Shown in pieces: positions 20,986 through 33,921 of a DNA stretch of 64,000 nt. The DNA comes from Alphaproteobacteria bacterium (GTDB taxonomy: Bacteria > Pseudomonadota > Gammaproteobacteria > Burkholderiales > Burkholderiaceae_C), in contig JASGCM010000015.1 of the NCBI GenBank assembly GCA_030054175.1, positions 1 through 64,000 on the forward strand. Reading direction: 5' to 3'. The translations under genes and the position numbers were made by a program. Position 1 is the stretch's first letter; each line of letters begins with the position of its first letter. The notes under the pieces were generated by a model, which ran no database searches, had not been told where the DNA came from, and saw only the letters and a program-made list of their open reading frames with translations.

Positions 20986-22518
20986 ATGAGCCACGCCCGC
21001 ATCAGCAGCTGCACCCTCATTGGCGCCCGCCCGGTGCGGGTGGAGGTCGAAATTCATGTGGGCACCGGCCTGCCCGCCATCCAATTGGTGGGATTGGCCG
21101 ATACCGAGGTGCGCGAAGCTCGCGAACGGGTGCGCTGCGCCTTGCTCAGTTGCGGCTTGCCCTTTCCACACGACCGCCGGGTGACCATCAACTTGGCACC
21201 GGCCGATCTGCCCAAAGACTCAGGGCGTTTTGATTTGCCCATCGCACTGGCTTTGCTGGTGGCCAGCGGGCACTTGGCGGCGGAAAACCTCAGGGGCCAT
21301 GTGTTCGCCGGTGAGTTGGCGCTGAACGGCGAATTGAGGGCGGTGCGAGCCACCTTGCCCATGGTTCTGGCCTGCGCAAGCCGGGGCTGGGGCGATGGTT
21401 GGGTGTTGCCAGCGGTGAGCGCACCTGAGGCCAGCCTGGTGCCCGGGGTCGAGATCGCACAGGCGCAGCACCTGAATGACATCGTCGCGCATTTTCGGGG
21501 CGAGAGCGCCGAGGGCTGGGCCCGGCTGCAGCCCAAGGCCCAACTGCCCGTCATCGACATGGGCCCAGACCTGCGCGATGTGCGGGGCCATTTGGGCGCC
21601 AAACGGGCGCTGGAGTTGGCTGCCGTGGGTGGCCACAACCTGCTCATGGTCGGCCCGCCAGGTTCGGGCAAGTCGATGCTGGCCCAGCGCCTATCGGGCT
21701 TGCTGCCAGCACCCGACCCGGGGGAGTCGTTGCAAACGGCAGCATTGCAAAGTCTGGCCGGTCAGGACGTCTTGGCCCATTGGGGGCAGCGACCCTTTCG
21801 CGCCCCGCACCACAGCGCCACCGCAGCGGCACTGATCGGGGGAGGCTCGCCCCCACGTCCGGGCGAGGTCAGCCTGGCTCACCACGGGGTGCTTTTTCTG
21901 GATGAGTTGCCCGAGTTTCGCCGTCAGGCCCTGGAAGCCCTGCGCGAGCCGCTGGAGAACCATGTCATCACCATTTCACGTGCGGCAAGCCAGGTGGAGT
22001 TTGATGCCGACTTTCAGTTGATCGCCGCCATGAACCCCTGCCCCTGCGGTCAACTGGGCAACCCCAGGGGGCATTGCCGCTGCACGCCCGATCAGGTCAG
22101 CCGCTATCAGGCGCGCCTGAGCGGACCGCTGCTGGACCGCATTGACATGCACATTGAAGTGCCATTGATCGCCGCCAATGACCTGTTACAAACGCCCCCC
22201 GGCGAATCCAGCGCTGAAGTGCGGGAGCGCTGCCACCGTGCGCGCCAACGCGCCTTGGCGCGCCAGGGTTGTTGCAACGCCCGCCTGGGGGCGGCCCAAC
22301 TCGACGCCCTGCCGTGGACTCACGCCGCACGCCAGGCGCTGCAAAAAGCAGCCCAGCACTGCATCATGTCGGCACGCGCCGTGCACCGCTGCTGGCGCCT
22401 GGCCATGAGCATTGCCGACCTCGCCGAAGCGGCTGAGGTCGATGTGCGCCATGTGCACGAAGCGCTGCAATACCGCTACCGCGGATACGACAGGTGGGGC
22501 CGCGCGACCCCTTCATAA
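20986..22518 (+). CDS. comM: YifB family Mg-chelatase-like AAA ATPase / ComM
   Basis: Walker A VGPPGSGKSMLAQRL, LFLDELPEF, NPCPCG, HCRCTPDQVSRYQARLSGPLLDRIDMHIEV. Confidence 0.94.
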   Translation: MSHARISSCTLIGARPVRVEVEIHVGTGLPAIQLVGLADTEVREARERVRCALLSCGLPFPHDRRVTINLAPADLPKDSGRFDLPIALALLVASGHLAAENLRGHVFAGELALNGELRAVRATLPMVLACASRGWGDGWVLPAVSAPEASLVPGVEIAQAQHLNDIVAHFRGESAEGWARLQPKAQLPVIDMGPDLRDVRGHLGAKRALELAAVGGHNLLMVGPPGSGKSMLAQRLSGLLPAPDPGESLQTAALQSLAGQDVLAHWGQRPFRAPHHSATAAALIGGGSPPRPGEVSLAHHGVLFLDELPEFRRQALEALREPLENHVITISRAASQVEFDADFQLIAAMNPCPCGQLGNPRGHCRCTPDQVSRYQARLSGPLLDRIDMHIEVPLIAANDLLQTPPGESSAEVRERCHRARQRALARQGCCNARLGAAQLDALPWTHAARQALQKAAQHCIMSARAVHRCWRLAMSIADLAEAAEVDVRHVHEALQYRYRGYDRWGRATPS

Positions 22519-23732
22519 TGAACCCCATGAGCAACGCACGCACAAGAATCGTCGGGGATGGCGCTTTTGTCTTTTGGCTCTCGTTCGCCCAGCTGATCTC
22601 TTGGGGCAGCGTGTTCTATGGTTTTTCAGTGTTTCTGGAACCCACCGAACAAGCGCTGGGCATTGGGCGCGCCGAGTCGTCATTGGGGTTCAGCCTGGCC
22701 TTGCTGGCCGAGGGGCTGCTGGCTTATCCCGTGGGTCGCCTGATTGACCGCGGACACGAGCGGGCGATCATGACGCTGGGCTCTTTGTGGTGCGGCCTGG
22801 CTTTGCTGGCGCTGTCGCAAGTGCAAAACCTGTGGCAATTTTGGGCGGCTTGGCTGATGCTGGGCGTGGGCCTGTCGGCCACTTTGTATCCACCAGCCTT
22901 TGCCGTCTTGACGCGGCGTTTTCCCACCGACTTTCGCCGCGCCATCATCAGCCTGACTTTTTTGGGCGGTTTGGCCAGCACGGTGTTCATTCCGCTCATG
23001 GCCGGGTTGATTGAATGGCTGGATTGGCGCCATGCCCTGTGGGTGCTGGCGGGCTTTCATGTGCTGGTGTGCGCGCCCATCCATGCCCACATCTTGCGCG
23101 GGGCGCCCGTCCACCCCTTGCTGCCGCCGGGCCATGCCCAGGCCCAAGAGGTCGGCGAGCTGAAGCACCACCTGCGCCAGCCCACTTTCTGGCTGATCGG
23201 GGTCTTTGTGGTGTTGCTGTTGGGCGTGACGGCGGCCTTGCCCGCGCACATGATTGCGCTGCTGCGCGAGAGCGGCCTGAGCGAGCGCTGGGTCATCATT
23301 GCGCCGGCGTTCATCGGAGCCATGCAAGTGGTCGGGCGCATGGGCTTGTATGTTTTGGAGCGGCGACTGGATCCGCACTGGACCAACCGCTGGATGCCTT
23401 GCCTGATCCCGCTGGGGCTGCTGTTTTTGATGCTGGGTGCGGGGCAGGTCTGGGCCGCCATGTGCTTTGTGGTGCTGTATGGCGTGGGCAACGGCTTGCT
23501 GACCATCGTGAAAGGCACTGCCATCGCACAGTACGTCAGCCAGGCGCACACCGCCAGTTTGAATGGGGCACTGGGTCTGCCGCTGGCGCTGGCACGCGCC
23601 GGGGCACCTTTTGTACTGGGCCTGTTGTGGTCGCCTGAAGGCGGTTATGCGTTGGGCCTGTGGCTGATGTGGGGCACCTGCCTGCTGGGCATTGGGGCGC
23701 TGTGGGCGGCGCAACGGCGAGCACTGGCTTGA
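22518..23732 (+). CDS. MFS transporter
   Basis: 12-TM-like pattern; GRLIDRGHERAIM loop. Confidence 0.88.
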   Translation: MNPMSNARTRIVGDGAFVFWLSFAQLISWGSVFYGFSVFLEPTEQALGIGRAESSLGFSLALLAEGLLAYPVGRLIDRGHERAIMTLGSLWCGLALLALSQVQNLWQFWAAWLMLGVGLSATLYPPAFAVLTRRFPTDFRRAIISLTFLGGLASTVFIPLMAGLIEWLDWRHALWVLAGFHVLVCAPIHAHILRGAPVHPLLPPGHAQAQEVGELKHHLRQPTFWLIGVFVVLLLGVTAALPAHMIALLRESGLSERWVIIAPAFIGAMQVVGRMGLYVLERRLDPHWTNRWMPCLIPLGLLFLMLGAGQVWAAMCFVVLYGVGNGLLTIVKGTAIAQYVSQAHTASLNGALGLPLALARAGAPFVLGLLWSPEGGYALGLWLMWGTCLLGIGALWAAQRRALA

Positions 23733-23826
23733 AGTGGCGCCACTTTGGATGACTTTGGCCGCAGCAATTCTTGATATATTTGCTACTCCCGCACGGGCAG
23801 ATGTCGTTGCGACGGACGGGCCGCAT
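23536..23826 (-). CDS. Possible small SEC-C zinc-motif protein, or a remnant of one
   Basis: MRPVRRNDICPCGSSKYIKNCCGQSHPKWRHFKP: exact C-x-C-x8-C-C SEC-C pattern. The C-terminal half of the ORF is antisense to MFS and not convincing. Confidence 0.4.
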   Translation of the reverse strand: MRPVRRNDICPCGSSKYIKNCCGQSHPKWRHFKPVLAVAPPTAPQCPAGRCPTSATGPTHNRLQATTTGPVQKVPRRVPAPAADPVPHSNWRCAPG

Positions 23827-23848
23827 CCAATCCTCAATCGAGCCGACC

Positions 23849-24293
23849 ATGACTGATCGCACCGTCCATCTGCATCGCGTATTGCGTTGTCCACCCGAAA
23901 AAATCTATCGCGCTTTTTTTACAGGCCGATGCCATGACCAAGTGGCTGCCGCCCTATGGGTACACCTGTACCGTTCAACATTTTCAGCCTCGGGTGGGCG
24001 GCACGTTTCAAATGACCTTCCATCGCTTCAGCTCCGGCCATGCACACTCGTTTGGCGGCGAGTTTTTAGAGCTCACGCCGCATCAACGCATTCGTTACTC
24101 CGACCGCTTCGACGATCCGAACATGCCCGGCGAGTTGCATGTCTGTGTAGATTTGATCGAAGTCAGTTGCGGCACCGAACTGCGCGTGGCTCAGTCAGGC
24201 ATCCCCGAGATGATTCCGCTCGAGATGTGTCACCTGGGTTGGCAAGCCTCATTGGCCCAACTGGCGCTGTTGGTCGAGGCGGATCAGCCTTGA
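23849..24293 (+). pseudogene. AHSA1/SRPBCC-domain protein, frameshifted at a T7 run
   Basis: MTDRTVHLHRVLRCPPEKIYRAF in one frame continues as QADAMTKWLPPYGYTCTVQHFQPRVGGTFQMTFHRFSSGHAHSFGGEFLEL in the next. Removing one T from 23914-23920 gives a continuous ...YRAFLQADAMTKWLPP... Confidence 0.8.
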
Positions 24294-25294
24294 CCTGGTT
24301 TGAATCACTCACGGGTTGCTCCGAACAGTCTGTCCAACAAGTTCGCGCCAACCTTCATGTGCAAGGCCCCTGGTTGCACTCTCGCATCAACGGCGTCATG
24401 TGGCACGCCGGGCATTTGTCCACGCCCAGCCTGGCCGAGTTGCGCGCGCAAGTGTCCCTTTTGCCCCACTTGAATCAAGCCAACCGAGTGCGTGAAGTGG
24501 TGGCCAATGTGCAGCACTTGCACGCCGACCCTGCCCATGCGCAGGCCTTGTTTCAAGTGGCATCGCAATTCAACCTGCTGGAAATGGTGGGGCCCAACGT
24601 CACGCCGGAGCGCGGTATTGGCATTTATGAGCACGACCGCACTCAGGGGCCCGCTTGCGCCATTGCGGCGGGAGCCGGGACCATCTATCGCAACTACTTT
24701 GTGCCTCTGGGCGATCAACTGGGGCAAACGGCGGACCGACAGATCGACACACTGGCCGATTTGGGGGCTTTGTTGGGCAACGACACGCAAAAACTTTGGC
24801 GCATGACCAATGGCTATGTCTTGCCATCCGCCGATGGTTTGAAAGCGATCGATCTGCGGTTGGCCGAGTCGGATCATGCAGAGCTGGATCGTCTGCGTGC
24901 GTCGCTGCGCGTGGGCTTACATGCAGATACCCAGGTCACTTTGACAGAGGGCGGTCATCGGGTATCGCAAATTTACGCATCGGCTTTGCCGGTGGCCTAC
25001 AGTCCGCACCCCAAGCGCTGGTGGGCGCGGTTTGCCCAATTGGTGCTGGAGGCCGCATATGAAGCCACATTGTGTGCCGGCATCCTCAACGCACAGAAAA
25101 CCGGCCAGCGCAAGGTGTTTTTGACGCCGTTGGGCGGTGGCGCTTTTGGCAACGAGACCGATTGGATCATCGGGGCGATCAAGCGTGCACTGAGGGTTTC
25201 GCAGGGACATGCCCTGGATGTCGCAGTGGTCAGTTATGGGCGGTCACAACCGGCCGTGAGACAGCTGTTGGATTCCGTCGCTTTGGATGACTGA
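24290..25294 (+). CDS. Conserved uncharacterised protein (possible macro/PARG-like fold, speculative)
   Basis: TTG start overlaps the AHSA1 TGA stop (TTGA); motifs QFNLLEMVGPNVTPERGIGIYEHDRTQGPACAIAAGAGTIYRNYFV and KVFLTPLGGGAFGNETDWIIGAIKRAL. Confidence 0.65.
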   Translation: MTWFESLTGCSEQSVQQVRANLHVQGPWLHSRINGVMWHAGHLSTPSLAELRAQVSLLPHLNQANRVREVVANVQHLHADPAHAQALFQVASQFNLLEMVGPNVTPERGIGIYEHDRTQGPACAIAAGAGTIYRNYFVPLGDQLGQTADRQIDTLADLGALLGNDTQKLWRMTNGYVLPSADGLKAIDLRLAESDHAELDRLRASLRVGLHADTQVTLTEGGHRVSQIYASALPVAYSPHPKRWWARFAQLVLEAAYEATLCAGILNAQKTGQRKVFLTPLGGGAFGNETDWIIGAIKRALRVSQGHALDVAVVSYGRSQPAVRQLLDSVALDD

Positions 25295-25407
25295 TTCCCT
25301 TGAACCTCAACACACCCAGTACCCACTGGACATGCAATCTTTGGCCTCTTCAAAAAAGACTCGCAACCTCTCGATGCATGGCTGGCATTAAATGACCATG
25401 CCCGGCC

Positions 25408-29162
<3,755 letters not shown>

Positions 29163-29198
29163 CCCCCGATTGTAAGAAACAGCGACAATATCCACCCT

Positions 29199-29591
29199 AT
29201 GCGCCATTTGTCCCCCCGCGAATCCTGGGCCCTTGTGCAGTCCAACCCCGAAAGCCTGTTGATCGATATCCGCATGGAAATCGAGTCAATGTATGTAGGC
29301 CGCCCCCCCGGAGCGGTCAACATTCCATGGTACGAGTACCCCGATTTCACGCCTCACCCGGATCAGTTTTGTACCCAGGTGCTGGAGGAGGCGGGTCGCA
29401 AAGACCGCCCCCTGCTGCTGATCTGCCGCAGTGGCCAGCGCTCGCTCGAGGCTGGGGCCACGCTGGTACAAGCGGGCTTTACTGACGTGGTGAACGTCTT
29501 ACATGGCTTTGAAGGCGACCTGGACGTCCAATTCCATCGCTCGACCCTGAACGGCTGGCGTTTTGAGGGTCTGCCCTGGGAACAGTTGTAG
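29199..29591 (+). CDS. Rhodanese-like domain protein
   Basis: [19 protein letters not shown], active-site loop [10 protein letters not shown] with Cys. Confidence 0.88.
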   Translation: MRHLSPRESWALVQSNPESLLIDIRMEIESMYVGRPPGAVNIPWYEYPDFTPHPDQFCTQVLEEAGRKDRPLLLICRSGQRSLEAGATLVQAGFTDVVNVLHGFEGDLDVQFHRSTLNGWRFEGLPWEQL

Positions 29592-29618
29592 AATCTAGGC
29601 CTCTGAAAGGAACCCATC

Positions 29619-29753
29619 ATGAGCGGACACAACGAGCCCCCGAAGTCGGATGACGTGGTCGAATCCATCGTCCCCCTCATGCCCATCGTTTTACCGGTGG
29701 GCGGCGGCATCCTGATTTTCCTGCTGGCCTTCATCGCTGTCTTCATGGCCTGA
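29619..29753 (+). CDS. Small (44 aa) single-TM membrane protein, unannotated
   Basis: MSGHNEPPKSDDVVESIVPLMPIVLPVGGGILIFLLAFIAVFMA*; SD AAAGGA upstream; followed by a terminator. Not in the supplied ORF track (too short). Confidence 0.65.
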   Translation: MSGHNEPPKSDDVVESIVPLMPIVLPVGGGILIFLLAFIAVFMA

Positions 29754-29778
29754 ACCCAACCGGCCTGAGGTCGACCCG

Positions 29779-29804
29779 GCACCGCTTTGGCGGTGCTTTT
29801 TTTT
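29779..29804 (+). terminator. Rho-independent terminator
   Basis: GCACCGC-TTTG-GCGGTGC-TTTTTTTT. Confidence 0.9.
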
Positions 29805-30004
29805 GACTTGCGCATCAGTCCAACCTCTTTGTTGCCAAAAAACAACGCTCGTTTGTCAGGTAACCGGGGAACGAATTTCATAAAATCATCTCCAGTCAAA
29901 GTGGCCAACCCCGCCCTCTTGAAGGCTGTCCGTGGACGGTTGAGGTCAGCCTTGTGCCTGGGCGCAGGCCTGACCTGAACTTTTTTTCAATTGAGGAGAT
30001 GTGC

Positions 30005-31861
30005 ATGAATTCCCCCGCCTTTCAGGGCCTGCCCCTGAATCCCCCTGCTTTTGTCAAAAACGCCAAACTGATTGCCTGGGTGGCCGACATGGTGGCCTTG
30101 CTGCAGCCCGATGCCGTGCATTGGTGCGACGGCAGCGATGAAGAGTACAACACCTTGTGCCAGAAGCTGGTCGACGCGGGCATCTTCATCCGCCTGAATC
30201 AAACCAAGCGACCCAACTCTTACTTGGCTTGGTCTGACCCATCCGATGTGGCTCGGGTCGAAGACCGGACTTTCATCTGCTCGAAGAGCCAGCTCGATGC
30301 AGGCCCGACCAACAATTGGGTCGACCCCGTCCAGATGCGTGCCACGCTAAACCCGCTCTTCAAAGGCTCGATGCGTGGACGCACCCTGTATGTGGTCCCG
30401 TTCTCCATGGGCCCCCTGGGCAGCCCGATCGCCCATATTGGCGTCGAACTGTCAGACAGCCCCTACGTGGCCGTGAACATGAAGCTGATGACCCGCATGG
30501 GCAAAGCCGTGTACGACGTGCTGGGCAGCGACGGCGGGTACGTGCCCTGTGTGCACACGGTGGGTGCCCCGCTGGAGCCGGGACAAAAGGACAGCCGCTG
30601 GCCTTGCAACCAAACCAAATACATCGTGCACTATCCCGAAACGCGTGAGATCTGGTCATTCGGTTCGGGCTATGGCGGCAACGCCTTGTTGGGCAAGAAG
30701 TGTTTTGCCCTGCGCATTGCGTCCAACATGGGCCGCGATGAGGGCTGGCTGGCCGAGCACATGCTGATTTTGGGCGTGACCAACCCCGAAGGCCGCAAGT
30801 ACCACGTGGCCGCCGCTTTCCCCAGTGCCTGCGGCAAAACCAACTTCGCCATGTTGATCCCCCCCAAAGGTTTCGAAGGCTGGAAAGTCACCACCATCGG
30901 GGACGACATTGCCTGGATCAAACCTGGACAAGACGGCCGGCTGTATGCCATCAATCCCGAAGCCGGATACTTTGGCGTTGCACCGGGCACCAACGCCCTG
31001 ACCAACCCCAACTGTATGGCCAGCTTGGACAAAGACGTGATCTTCACCAACGTCGCATTGACCGACGATGGCGATGTCTGGTGGGAAGGCCTTGGTGATC
31101 CCCCGGCGCACGCCATCGACTGGCAAGGCAAAGATTGGACCCCGGCCCTGGCCAAGGAAACCGGCGCCAAAGCGGCCCACCCCAATGCCCGCTTCACTGT
31201 GGCGGCCGTCAACAACCCGGCCATTGACCCTGCTTGGGACGACCCCAAAGGCGTGGCCATCGACGCCTTCATTTTCGGCGGGCGCCGTTCGAACACCGTG
31301 CCCTTGGTCACCGAAGCGCGCAATTGGGTCGACGGCGTTTACATGGCCGCAACCATGGCCTCTGAGACCACCGCCGCCATCATTGGCGCGCAAGGTGTGG
31401 TGCGGCGCGACCCCTTCGCCATGCTGCCGTTCACCGGCTACCACATGAGCGACTACTTTCAGCATTGGCTCAACATTGGCGAGAAGATCGCCAAGACCGG
31501 TGCCGTCCAGCCGCGCTTTTACACCACCAACTGGTTCCGCAAAGGCGAAGACGGCAAGTTCATTTGGCCTGGATACGGTGAGAACATGCGCGTGCTCAAG
31601 TGGATGATTGACCGCATCGAAGGCAAAGCCCAGGGCATCGAGCATCCCGCCGGCAACAGCCCCTCGTTCGAGGAGATCACCTGGACCGGTCTGAACTTTG
31701 GCGCCGATCAGTTCAAGTCGGTGACCGCCATCCACAAAAGCGAATGGCAAGCAGAACTGAAAATGCACGACGAACTGTTCACCCAGCTGGCGCACCACTT
31801 GCCGCCGGCCTTGGTGCAAGCCAAACAGACCTTGTCGCAAAAGGTCAACGCACAGGCCTGA
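30005..31861 (+). CDS. pckG: Phosphoenolpyruvate carboxykinase (GTP)
   Basis: [44 protein letters not shown]. Confidence 0.96.
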   Translation: MNSPAFQGLPLNPPAFVKNAKLIAWVADMVALLQPDAVHWCDGSDEEYNTLCQKLVDAGIFIRLNQTKRPNSYLAWSDPSDVARVEDRTFICSKSQLDAGPTNNWVDPVQMRATLNPLFKGSMRGRTLYVVPFSMGPLGSPIAHIGVELSDSPYVAVNMKLMTRMGKAVYDVLGSDGGYVPCVHTVGAPLEPGQKDSRWPCNQTKYIVHYPETREIWSFGSGYGGNALLGKKCFALRIASNMGRDEGWLAEHMLILGVTNPEGRKYHVAAAFPSACGKTNFAMLIPPKGFEGWKVTTIGDDIAWIKPGQDGRLYAINPEAGYFGVAPGTNALTNPNCMASLDKDVIFTNVALTDDGDVWWEGLGDPPAHAIDWQGKDWTPALAKETGAKAAHPNARFTVAAVNNPAIDPAWDDPKGVAIDAFIFGGRRSNTVPLVTEARNWVDGVYMAATMASETTAAIIGAQGVVRRDPFAMLPFTGYHMSDYFQHWLNIGEKIAKTGAVQPRFYTTNWFRKGEDGKFIWPGYGENMRVLKWMIDRIEGKAQGIEHPAGNSPSFEEITWTGLNFGADQFKSVTAIHKSEWQAELKMHDELFTQLAHHLPPALVQAKQTLSQKVNAQA

Positions 31862-31880
31862 TCCCGTACCTGCTGCAACG

Positions 31881-31909
31881 AAAACGCCCTGTGTCACAGG
31901 GCGTTTTTT
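31881..31909 (+). terminator. Rho-independent terminator after pckG
   Basis: ACGCCCTGTG-T-CACAGGGCGT followed by TTTTT (10-bp perfect arms; the innermost pairs must open to form the loop). Confidence 0.88.
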
Positions 31910-31949
31910 CTTTCGGGAGTTTGCTCCAGCAAGAGCACTGGGGGTGGAC

Positions 31950-32231
31950 TCAACCGCGGGCGCGACGGATCTCGGCCATCAGGCGCGGGTCGCGCACGGC
32001 CATTTCCCACATGCGGGCATCTTGACGGGCCAAGAACCAGGCGCGAACGTGGCGTGCGACCTGGGTGCGCAGCGCATGCCAAGCCAAACGCACCGGGGTG
32101 ACGATGGCCGCCAAGGGGCCTTTGGGGTTTTGCAGGTTTGCGGCGACCTCACGGAAGGTCTGGTAAGCCTGCTCGGCGCGAATGACGCCAGGATGCTGGG
32201 TGGGGTAGTCAGCGTGAGCGAAAGAGGTCAT
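31950..32231 (-). CDS. Hypothetical small basic protein (DUF1127-like flavour, uncertain)
   Basis: 93 aa MTSFAHADYPTQHPGVIRAEQAY...ARQDARMWEMAVRDPRLMAEIRRARG; SD-like AAAGGAGAA upstream. Confidence 0.6.
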   Translation of the reverse strand: MTSFAHADYPTQHPGVIRAEQAYQTFREVAANLQNPKGPLAAIVTPVRLAWHALRTQVARHVRAWFLARQDARMWEMAVRDPRLMAEIRRARG

Positions 32232-32276
32232 GGTCTTCTCCTTTGAGCGGTTGCGGTACAACCATAACTGAATTGT

Positions 32277-32320
32277 AAGTGAAAACCCTATGATACTCTT
32301 TAGATTTAAGTAAAAACCCT
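32277..32320. repeat. Imperfect direct repeat AAGTGAAAACCCT / AAGTAAAAACCCT
   Basis: Copies at 32277-32289 and 32308-32320, 31 bp apart, in the AT-rich upstream region of the small protein gene. Confidence 0.75.
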
Positions 32321-32350
32321 GATTGCGTGTCGTTTTTCGAAATCACCCCT

Positions 32351-33916
32351 TTAGGCTGCCTGCGGACCCACTCGCCCTGACTCGACAGCGAAGCGAGCCT
32401 GTACTTTCAATAAGTCACTAGTGCCTGCTGAGTGTGGTGTGTTGCGAAACTCGACCGTGGCTTGTTTGGCGTTGAAGTCCAGCAGGGTGTAGCCGCGCTC
32501 GTCCGAACGCGCGTGCATCAGGTCTGGGTTGCTGCCTTTGATGGCCGAAAGCAAACTGTCGGCCATGCCACGCGAACTGATGGAGGTAGTGACGAACTCG
32601 CTCGCCACCGGGGCCGAGTGGGTGTCGTTGGGTTCGGGGCGCAACACCGAAGCCACGTTCATGTGCACATCGCCGCCCAATGTCACGACATCATTCAGGC
32701 GGGCCTCACCAATGGCGTCAATCAAGCGGCGCCGGGCCATGGGATAGCCATCCCAGCCATCGGTGTAAGTGATTTTGCCCAAAGGCGAGTCGATGCGGGT
32801 CGATGAAATGATCGTGCTTTGGGCCAACAACTTCCACTGGCGCTGGCTGCGTTGCAAACCCGCGTACAACCACTGCTCTTGGTCGGCGCCCAACATGCTG
32901 CGTTGAGGCTGCGACAGTTCGGCGCACTGCAACACCACACGGCCGCCACCGCGAACCGGATCAGGGCAGGCCTGGGGGTCGCGGTATTGCCGACAGTCCA
33001 GCGTCCAAAGGTCGGCCAAACGCCCCCAATGCAGACGCGAGTGCAAGCGCATCGAGGCGGCATAGGGGCTGGCCGGATCCGGCCCCAAGCGCACAGGTTG
33101 GTGTTCGAAATAGGCCCGGTAGGCCGCCGCACGGCGGGCCAAAAACACAGCCGGGTCGGTACGCGCCGGATCGGTTTGGTTGGCGTAGTCATTGACCACT
33201 TCGTGGTCATCCCACATCAGCAGCCATGGATGAGCAGCATGGCTGGCTTGCAAGTCAGGGTCGGACTTGTACTGGGCATAGTGGTCGCGATATTCGGTCA
33301 GGGTCTTGGGCTCAGGCCCACGATGGGAGCGCACGCGATTGCGCGGATTCGAGTTCTCGTAAATGTAATCGCCCACGAACACCACCAAGTCCAGGTCTTG
33401 ACGCGCCATGTCACGGTGCGCCACATACTGGCCGTGCTCGAAATGTTGGCAAGAAGCCAACGCCAAGCGCAAGCGGGCCACTTCGGCATCGGAAGACGGA
33501 GCGGTTTGGGTGCGACCGACGGGACTGATGGCGTCGCCACACACGAAACGGTACCAGTACGAGCGGGCGGGCAAGAGTCCGCTCACGGCGACATGCACAC
33601 TGTGGGCACGAGTGGCGTCGGTGCGCCACTCGCCGCGCTGCACTAACCGGCGCAAGCTCTCGTCGGCATAAATCTCGTAGCGACCCGACAGCCCATCGCC
33701 GGCCAGGGCTTGTCGGTCTTCGTCGGAAACCAGCAAACGGGTCCAGATCACGACCGAGTCATGGCGCACGGAGCCACTGGCCACGCCCAACTGGAATGGG
33801 GCGGTTTTCCAGTTGCGCTCGCTGGCCGTCTGGGCCCAAGTCGGCTCCTGCCATGGGGCCAGCGCCAGCGACCAAGCGGCTGCTCGTGCCCAGCGGTGAA
33901 ATTGTCGGCGATCCAT
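32351..33916 (-). CDS. PhoD-family alkaline phosphatase/phosphodiesterase
   Basis: RRQFHRWARAAAW signal; GVASGSVRHDSVVIWTRL, LASCQHFEHGQY, VFVGDYIYEN, MWDDHEVVNDYA, TLGGDVHMN. Confidence 0.92.
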   Translation of the reverse strand: MDRRQFHRWARAAAWSLALAPWQEPTWAQTASERNWKTAPFQLGVASGSVRHDSVVIWTRLLVSDEDRQALAGDGLSGRYEIYADESLRRLVQRGEWRTDATRAHSVHVAVSGLLPARSYWYRFVCGDAISPVGRTQTAPSSDAEVARLRLALASCQHFEHGQYVAHRDMARQDLDLVVFVGDYIYENSNPRNRVRSHRGPEPKTLTEYRDHYAQYKSDPDLQASHAAHPWLLMWDDHEVVNDYANQTDPARTDPAVFLARRAAAYRAYFEHQPVRLGPDPASPYAASMRLHSRLHWGRLADLWTLDCRQYRDPQACPDPVRGGGRVVLQCAELSQPQRSMLGADQEQWLYAGLQRSQRQWKLLAQSTIISSTRIDSPLGKITYTDGWDGYPMARRRLIDAIGEARLNDVVTLGGDVHMNVASVLRPEPNDTHSAPVASEFVTTSISSRGMADSLLSAIKGSNPDLMHARSDERGYTLLDFNAKQATVEFRNTPHSAGTSDLLKVQARFAVESGRVGPQAA

Positions 33917-33921
33917 GCTGC

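Noticed and set aside
22680-23894. 404-aa minus-strand ORF opposite the MFS gene
   Set aside because: Gln/Arg/His-rich shadow ORF, in a different frame from the SEC-C motif.
23771-25294. 507-aa ORF as one protein
   Set aside because: It joins a SRPBCC N-terminus, an out-of-frame middle and the downstream hypothetical; the frameshift explains it better.
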